Shown here: positions 6,217-9,400 of the stretch, one piece after another | How the letters are laid out: every line of letters begins with the position of its first letter | How positions within the stretch are numbered: the stretch's first letter is position 1 | NCBI GenBank assembly: GCA_937870675.1 | Contig: CALMZN010000026.1 | Span: forward strand, 1 to 9,400 | Reading direction: 5' to 3' | Source of the DNA: an uncultured bacterium | Lineage (GTDB): Bacteria; Patescibacteriota; Patescibacteriia; UBA1558; GWA2-36-10 | Length of the DNA stretch: 9,400 nucleotides | The notes under the pieces: model-generated | Databases searched by the model: none | What the model saw: only the letters and a program-made list of their open reading frames with translations | Told to the model about the DNA's origin: nothing | Made by a program: the position numbers and the translations under genes

Positions 6217-8301
6217 TTATTCATTCACAGCCAAGAGATACAGGTGCTGGCCATTGAGCAGGTAAATAGCTTTTTCTTCTGGGTCAATGGCCAAATCCAG
6301 TAGATTGTCAAAAGAATTGGAAGTGTATTGATTCTTGATTGAGCCATCTTTTTCAAAAATAATTACTCGCTTGTTTTGGGGATCAATCACATATAAGAAT
6401 TTGGCGTCTTTGAAGGTTTGGATGCTACTTTTGGCTCCAATGACTGGTCGGGGAGCATGATAATTAAAATTGTCTTTGACACCTTTGGTCAATTTGATGA
6501 TTTCCCCATTGTTTTGGATGAAATAAACACTGCCATCAATAGCTAGCGAACTGGCTTCGTTGGCCTTGGTATCATCCTTGATCCAAGGGCTAGGGTTGCC
6601 AAAAGCTTGGCCCTGTTCTGGGTATTTGTATATTTGTCCATTGCCATTGTCTAGAGCGTAGAGGTTGTTGCCATAGATATTGAGCTCAATAATATTGGCC
6701 TTAGTGTCCGGACTGCTTATATTGACAGGACTTATTTTTTTGCTAGCAATATCATAAATAGAGTATTGGTTGGTCTTGCTCAAAAGTAAAAGATTTTTGT
6801 TGGGCCAGTCATTAAGCAGAAGGCCACCACTGAAATCAACTAGAGCAGAAATTTCTTGGTTATCATAAAGATATAATTTGTCTTGGCCTAAGATAAAAAA
6901 TTTACCATCTTTTTGGACAATTTGAGTGGGGGCGTTGATACTGGCTAGATTGGCAATTTCCAAAGGACTGGGCACTTCATAAATATGACGCACCTTGTTC
7001 AGCTCACGAGTTGTTTTTTCGCGAATGCTATTTATTTCTGCTTGCTGGGCTGGTTTGGCTGCTTGAAAATTGGCCAATGATTTTTCAATTTCTAGCAGTA
7101 TTTGTTCGGCCGCTATTTCATCATTATAAATCAGCTTGGCATCGGCCTCGGCGAATTTGGCATTGACACTTTGGATAATTTGTTGAAAGACCTGATCTTT
7201 TTTTTCAATGGATTTTTTTTGGGTTAAGTAGACCACACCTTGGATAAACAATAAAACAGTCAACACTAGTCCGATAACGGCAATTTTTTTTATTTTGTTT
7301 AAATTCCGCCACCAATTATAGCGAGTATAAATTTTGGACTTTACTTGGCTCAAGGCCTGATCTTCTTTGCTTTGGCGGTATTTTTTGGAAAATATAAATA
7401 ATATAGCGTTTTTTATTTTGATGATGATAAATTTCACTGTCTTATAGACCAAGACAAAGTAGAAGCCAGCTAAAATAAAAAATTTGGTAATTTTTCGGAC
7501 AGTCGGTATTCGCTGGGTAGCTCGCAGATCAAGCACGGTCTTGGTGCGTGGCCGAGGAGTGCTTTGTTTTCGGGTCTCAATAATGTCGTTATCAACTGCT
7601 TCATCTTGGACACCCTGCGTCAATTCATCAGCGCGTAGCTCGCGGTCAGTGTCACTGGGATTTTTGATAATCAGCGAATTAAAAGTGACGAAATCAGGAA
7701 CAGTTTGCAGTAGAGCGTTTATCTTGGCGCTAGCGCTTTGGGGGGTGTATTTTTTGATCAACTGGCGTATTTTTTCTTTGGCTAGATAATCAAAGAGAGA
7801 GCTGGTAGAGACGATCAAAGAATCACCTTCTTCTAGATTGCCATTAACAGTTTCAGAAAAGGCCTTGATAGGGTTGAGGTGCTCGTTTTTGCTTGCCTCC
7901 TGCTCAAAGCGATTATGGCTAATCAGCCAGGCCTCAATATGGCCAATATTGGTAAAACAAACGCTATTACCCTGAATAATGCCAAAGGCCATATCTAAGG
8001 TTTGCAACCAATTGCGCAAACGGCTACGGGCATTGAGATCGGGCAGGATTTCGTTGACTTTTTTGATAATATCCTCCAAAAGTACCGAAGAATCAGTGTT
8101 TTTTGAGGATAAAAAAAGAGTAGAGCAGAGATTCAATAGCTCATCTATCAGTGGTTGTTGGTCAAAACGATCCACTTTGGGCAGTTCCAAAACAACAAAA
8201 AGCTGGCCACAGCTCGTCACTTCACTCAAGTAATTTTCCGAATAAGTGCGGGCAGCCAATGAGTCATAGCGCAATATTCTTTGGATTTTGAAACTCGACA
8301 T
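6217..8301 (-). CDS. Membrane protein with degenerate PP2C-like domain, helical stalk and C-terminal beta-propeller
   Basis: A 694-residue protein of unknown function. Residues about 1-215 have the layout of a PPM/PP2C phosphatase: GQLFVVLELP (32-41) where DGxGG is expected, AFGIIQGNSVCFTNIGHIEAWLI (105-127) where a NvGDS-type strand pair is expected, and EGDSLIVSTSSLFDYL (158-173) where a lLcSDGltd motif is expected. The metal-binding Asp of each motif is missing (Leu/Glu, His, Ser), so catalysis is unlikely. A charged linker (216-270) is followed by hydrophobic stretches at 272-304 and 340-359, then a likely coiled-coil (364-440), then about six propeller-like repeats (455-692), for example LYALDNGNGQIYKY, VYFIQNNGEIIKL and LYVIDPQNKRVIIF. 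An inferred topology is a cytoplasmic pseudophosphatase joined to an exported propeller, suggesting sensing or scaffolding across the membrane. The ATG at 8301 is supported by a promoter 22 bp upstream. Confidence 0.8.
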   Translation of the reverse strand: MSSFKIQRILRYDSLAARTYSENYLSEVTSCGQLFVVLELPKVDRFDQQPLIDELLNLCSTLFLSSKNTDSSVLLEDIIKKVNEILPDLNARSRLRNWLQTLDMAFGIIQGNSVCFTNIGHIEAWLISHNRFEQEASKNEHLNPIKAFSETVNGNLEEGDSLIVSTSSLFDYLAKEKIRQLIKKYTPQSASAKINALLQTVPDFVTFNSLIIKNPSDTDRELRADELTQGVQDEAVDNDIIETRKQSTPRPRTKTVLDLRATQRIPTVRKITKFFILAGFYFVLVYKTVKFIIIKIKNAILFIFSKKYRQSKEDQALSQVKSKIYTRYNWWRNLNKIKKIAVIGLVLTVLLFIQGVVYLTQKKSIEKKDQVFQQIIQSVNAKFAEADAKLIYNDEIAAEQILLEIEKSLANFQAAKPAQQAEINSIREKTTRELNKVRHIYEVPSPLEIANLASINAPTQIVQKDGKFFILGQDKLYLYDNQEISALVDFSGGLLLNDWPNKNLLLLSKTNQYSIYDIASKKISPVNISSPDTKANIIELNIYGNNLYALDNGNGQIYKYPEQGQAFGNPSPWIKDDTKANEASSLAIDGSVYFIQNNGEIIKLTKGVKDNFNYHAPRPVIGAKSSIQTFKDAKFLYVIDPQNKRVIIFEKDGSIKNQYTSNSFDNLLDLAIDPEEKAIYLLNGQHLYLLAVNE

Positions 8302-8330
8302 TTTACAATTATTTCAATTGATATTATACT
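8302..8330 (+). promoter_or_regulatory. Promoter of the winged-helix gene
   Basis: TTTACA (8302-8307) and TATACT (8325-8330) are separated by 17 bp, predicting a start near 8337 and an 18-nt leader before the ATG at 8355. The -10 box overlaps that of the opposing promoter. An 8-bp palindrome TCAATTGA (8314-8321) in the spacer is a possible operator. Confidence 0.6.
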
Positions 8331-8351
8331 ATATTTGACTCATTTAGTAAA
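8323..8351 (-). promoter_or_regulatory. Promoter of the pseudophosphatase-propeller gene
   Basis: Read on the minus strand, TTTACT (8346-8351) and a perfect TATAAT (8323-8328) are separated by 17 bp, predicting a start near 8316, about 15 nt before the ATG at 8301. Its -10 box shares bases 8325-8328 with the plus-strand promoter, so polymerase cannot occupy both at once. The predicted start falls within TCAATTGA (8314-8321). Confidence 0.65.
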
Positions 8352-8354
8352 TTT

Positions 8355-8975
8355 ATGCTTGAGCAAATTTTTGGTTCAGAGACCCGCACTAGGATTCTAA
8401 AATTTTTCTGCATCAACGCGCAGGAGAAGTTTTTTATTCGTGAGCTGACTCGCCGTCTGGGTCTGCAACTCAACTCCATACGACGGGAGCTGGATAATTT
8501 GGAAAAATTCGGATTTTTGAAATCCTTGGAAGAAAACGGCAAGAAGTACTACGAGGTCAATCAGGAGTTTCCTTTATTTTTGGAAATAAAAAATTTGATA
8601 CTAAAAGCCACAACTTTGGATGATATGTTTTTTGCTAATAAGATGTCCAAAGTCACTGGTTTGAAATTGCTGGTTTTTACGGGCATGCTGACCAAGGCGT
8701 CGACCCAGACCGATGTTTTGATAGTCGGCAAAGTACGCAAAGCAGAGTTTGACAAGTATTTGAAGAAAATAGCTCAAGGTCTGCCACATGAGTTGCGAGT
8801 CACTTTTTTGACGCCTCAGGACTATATTTATCGCCTAAAGATAGTTGATAAATTTGTGTATGACATCTTTGCCCATAATCGCATTGTGGTGGTGGATAGA
8901 ATCTCCAAGGACATTGGTAAAAATTATTTAGATGATATTAGTTTTAAACATTATAAACAGGCCGAGAAACTTTAA
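8355..8975 (+). CDS. Winged-helix DNA-binding protein with degenerate nucleotidyltransferase-like domain
   Basis: A 206-residue, probably cytoplasmic protein. Residues about 1-70 form a winged helix of ArsR/MarR style: SETRTRILKFFC (helix 1), KFFIRELTRRLGLQLNSIRRELDNLEKFGFLKSL (helix-turn-helix, 25-58) and NGKKYYEVN (wing). Residues about 101-185 resemble a minimal nucleotidyltransferase fold (GLKLLVFTGMLT...TDVLIVGKV, then VTFLTPQDYIYRLKIVDKFVYDIF). The usual GS pair is Gly110-Met111, and the DxD is Asp120-Val-Leu, so the second acidic residue is missing and nucleotidyl transfer is doubtful. Similar winged-helix/NTase-like proteins occur, to my recollection, in Patescibacteria and archaea with unknown roles. 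It is divergent from the propeller gene with overlapping promoters, so it may regulate that gene and itself; this is inference. The ATG is placed 18 nt after the predicted transcript start. Confidence 0.75.
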   Translation: MLEQIFGSETRTRILKFFCINAQEKFFIRELTRRLGLQLNSIRRELDNLEKFGFLKSLEENGKKYYEVNQEFPLFLEIKNLILKATTLDDMFFANKMSKVTGLKLLVFTGMLTKASTQTDVLIVGKVRKAEFDKYLKKIAQGLPHELRVTFLTPQDYIYRLKIVDKFVYDIFAHNRIVVVDRISKDIGKNYLDDISFKHYKQAEKL

Positions 8976-9042
8976 ATAGCTAGGAATTATTGGAGTTGGT
9001 ATTATTAGGACTTATTGCTTTAGTTCTTTTTATTTTGCTTCA

Positions 9043-9070
9043 CCCCCTTAGACACTATTGTCTAAGGGGG
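9043..9070 (+). terminator. Strong hairpin, probable terminator of the winged-helix gene
   Basis: A perfect 12-bp stem, CCCCCTTAGACA (9043-9054) with TGTCTAAGGGGG (9059-9070), closes a 4-nt loop. It lies 67 nt after the stop codon and is followed by CTAATATTTATTTAATT, which is T-rich but not a clean T-run, so termination efficiency is uncertain. Confidence 0.6.
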
Positions 9071-9185
9071 CTAATATTTATTTAATTACAACATAATTTC
9101 CTTTTTTTATCGAGTTTTGTATTGCCTTTTTTGGGCATTTATTTCCTAATAAAATTGTTATGCACAGTTTAAGCACAAAATTGGT

Positions 9186-9212
9186 TTGACACAACAAGCA
9201 GATGTTTATAAA
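9186..9212 (+). promoter_or_regulatory. Orphan promoter-like sequence
   Basis: A perfect TTGACA (9186-9191) is followed after 15 bp by TATAAA (9207-9212), inside the palindrome GTTTATAAAC (9204-9213). The spacing is short and no gene follows within the window, so it would have to serve a small RNA or a gene beyond 9400, or it is chance. Confidence 0.25.
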
Positions 9213-9320
9213 CTTAAACAAGTGGTAATTTTTTGTAATATTTATGCTTTCTTATTCAAAAAACATACTCAACATTTATTTTGATAATTTTTCTTTTTTT
9301 ATTATTCATGTAATTTGTGC

Positions 9321-9400
9321 GTCATCCTGAGTGTTAACGAAGGATCTTTTTTTGTAGTGAGATTCTTCACTTCGTTCAGAATGACATTGCTTCGTTCAGA
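9321..9400. repeat. Palindromic intergenic repeat running off the window end
   Basis: GTCATCCTGAG with GAAGGATCT (9321-9347) is mirrored imperfectly by AGATTCTTCACTTCG and TTCAGAATGAC (9360-9385), around a T-rich centre. The unit TTCGTTCAGA occurs at 9371-9380 and again at 9391-9400, so a second partial copy begins at the edge. I recall similar GTCATCCTGAG...GAAGGATCT palindromes as dispersed repeats in several bacterial groups; not verified here. Confidence 0.65.

Larger units (their letters stand above)
8976..9400. other. Gene-free AT-rich stretch at the window end
   Basis: I see no convincing coding region, tRNA or rRNA here. It contains a strong hairpin (9043-9070), a promoter-like pair (9186-9212) and a palindromic repeat (9321-9400). 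The rest (about 9071-9185 and 9213-9320) is T-rich low-complexity DNA without a clear signal. An untranslated RNA cannot be excluded. Confidence 0.6.

Noticed and set aside
8984..9086. Short hydrophobic open frame with a TTG start near 8990 and an upstream GGAG
   Set aside because: GGAG directly abuts the only later TTG, leaving no spacing. The frame runs through the perfect 12-bp hairpin at 9043-9070, which better explains the sequence as a terminator.

Overview
The window looks like chromosomal DNA from a member of the Candidate Phyla Radiation (Patescibacteria), probably in the Parcubacteria/Falkowbacteria neighbourhood. The assignment is inference. It rests on AT-rich DNA with long poly-A and poly-T runs, small compact genes with 1-8 bp overlaps, no recognisable Shine-Dalgarno sequence before any start, rplJ-rplL standing apart from their usual neighbours, and accessory proteins of a kind I associate with that group. 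The standard bacterial code fits: mltG ends in TGA and no gene needs TGA to be read as an amino acid.

Layout. (1) Bases 1-2398 hold two tandem genes for cofactor-independent phosphoglycerate mutase (gpmI). The first is cut by the window edge and the second is complete. They overlap by 8 bp and are clearly diverged paralogues. (2) Bases 2403-4628 form an envelope block: a minus-strand membrane protein of the divergent PAP2 (DUF212/YuiD-like) family, then uppP and mltG on the plus strand overlapping by one base. UppP recycles the undecaprenyl carrier and MltG cleaves nascent glycan strands, so this is a peptidoglycan module. (3) Bases 4633-5940 form the ribosomal stalk operon: a consensus sigma70-type promoter, an L10-leader RNA, an attenuator-like terminator, rplJ, a structured 169-nt spacer, and rplL. 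(4) Bases 5941-6216 hold two different complex palindromic elements between converging genes. The first also looks like the rplL terminator. (5) Bases 6217-8975 are a divergent pair. On the minus strand is a 694-residue membrane protein with a degenerate PP2C-like domain, membrane segments, a helical stalk and a C-terminal beta-propeller. On the plus strand is a winged-helix protein with a degenerate nucleotidyltransferase-like domain. Their promoters share the same 53-bp gap and their -10 boxes overlap. (6) Bases 8976-9400 contain no convincing gene, only a strong hairpin, an orphan promoter-like site and a third type of palindromic repeat running off the edge.

The least explained items are the pseudophosphatase-propeller protein with its divergent regulator-like partner, and the mutually exclusive RNA structures predicted between rplJ and rplL. 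The remaining genes are housekeeping genes in an unusual arrangement.
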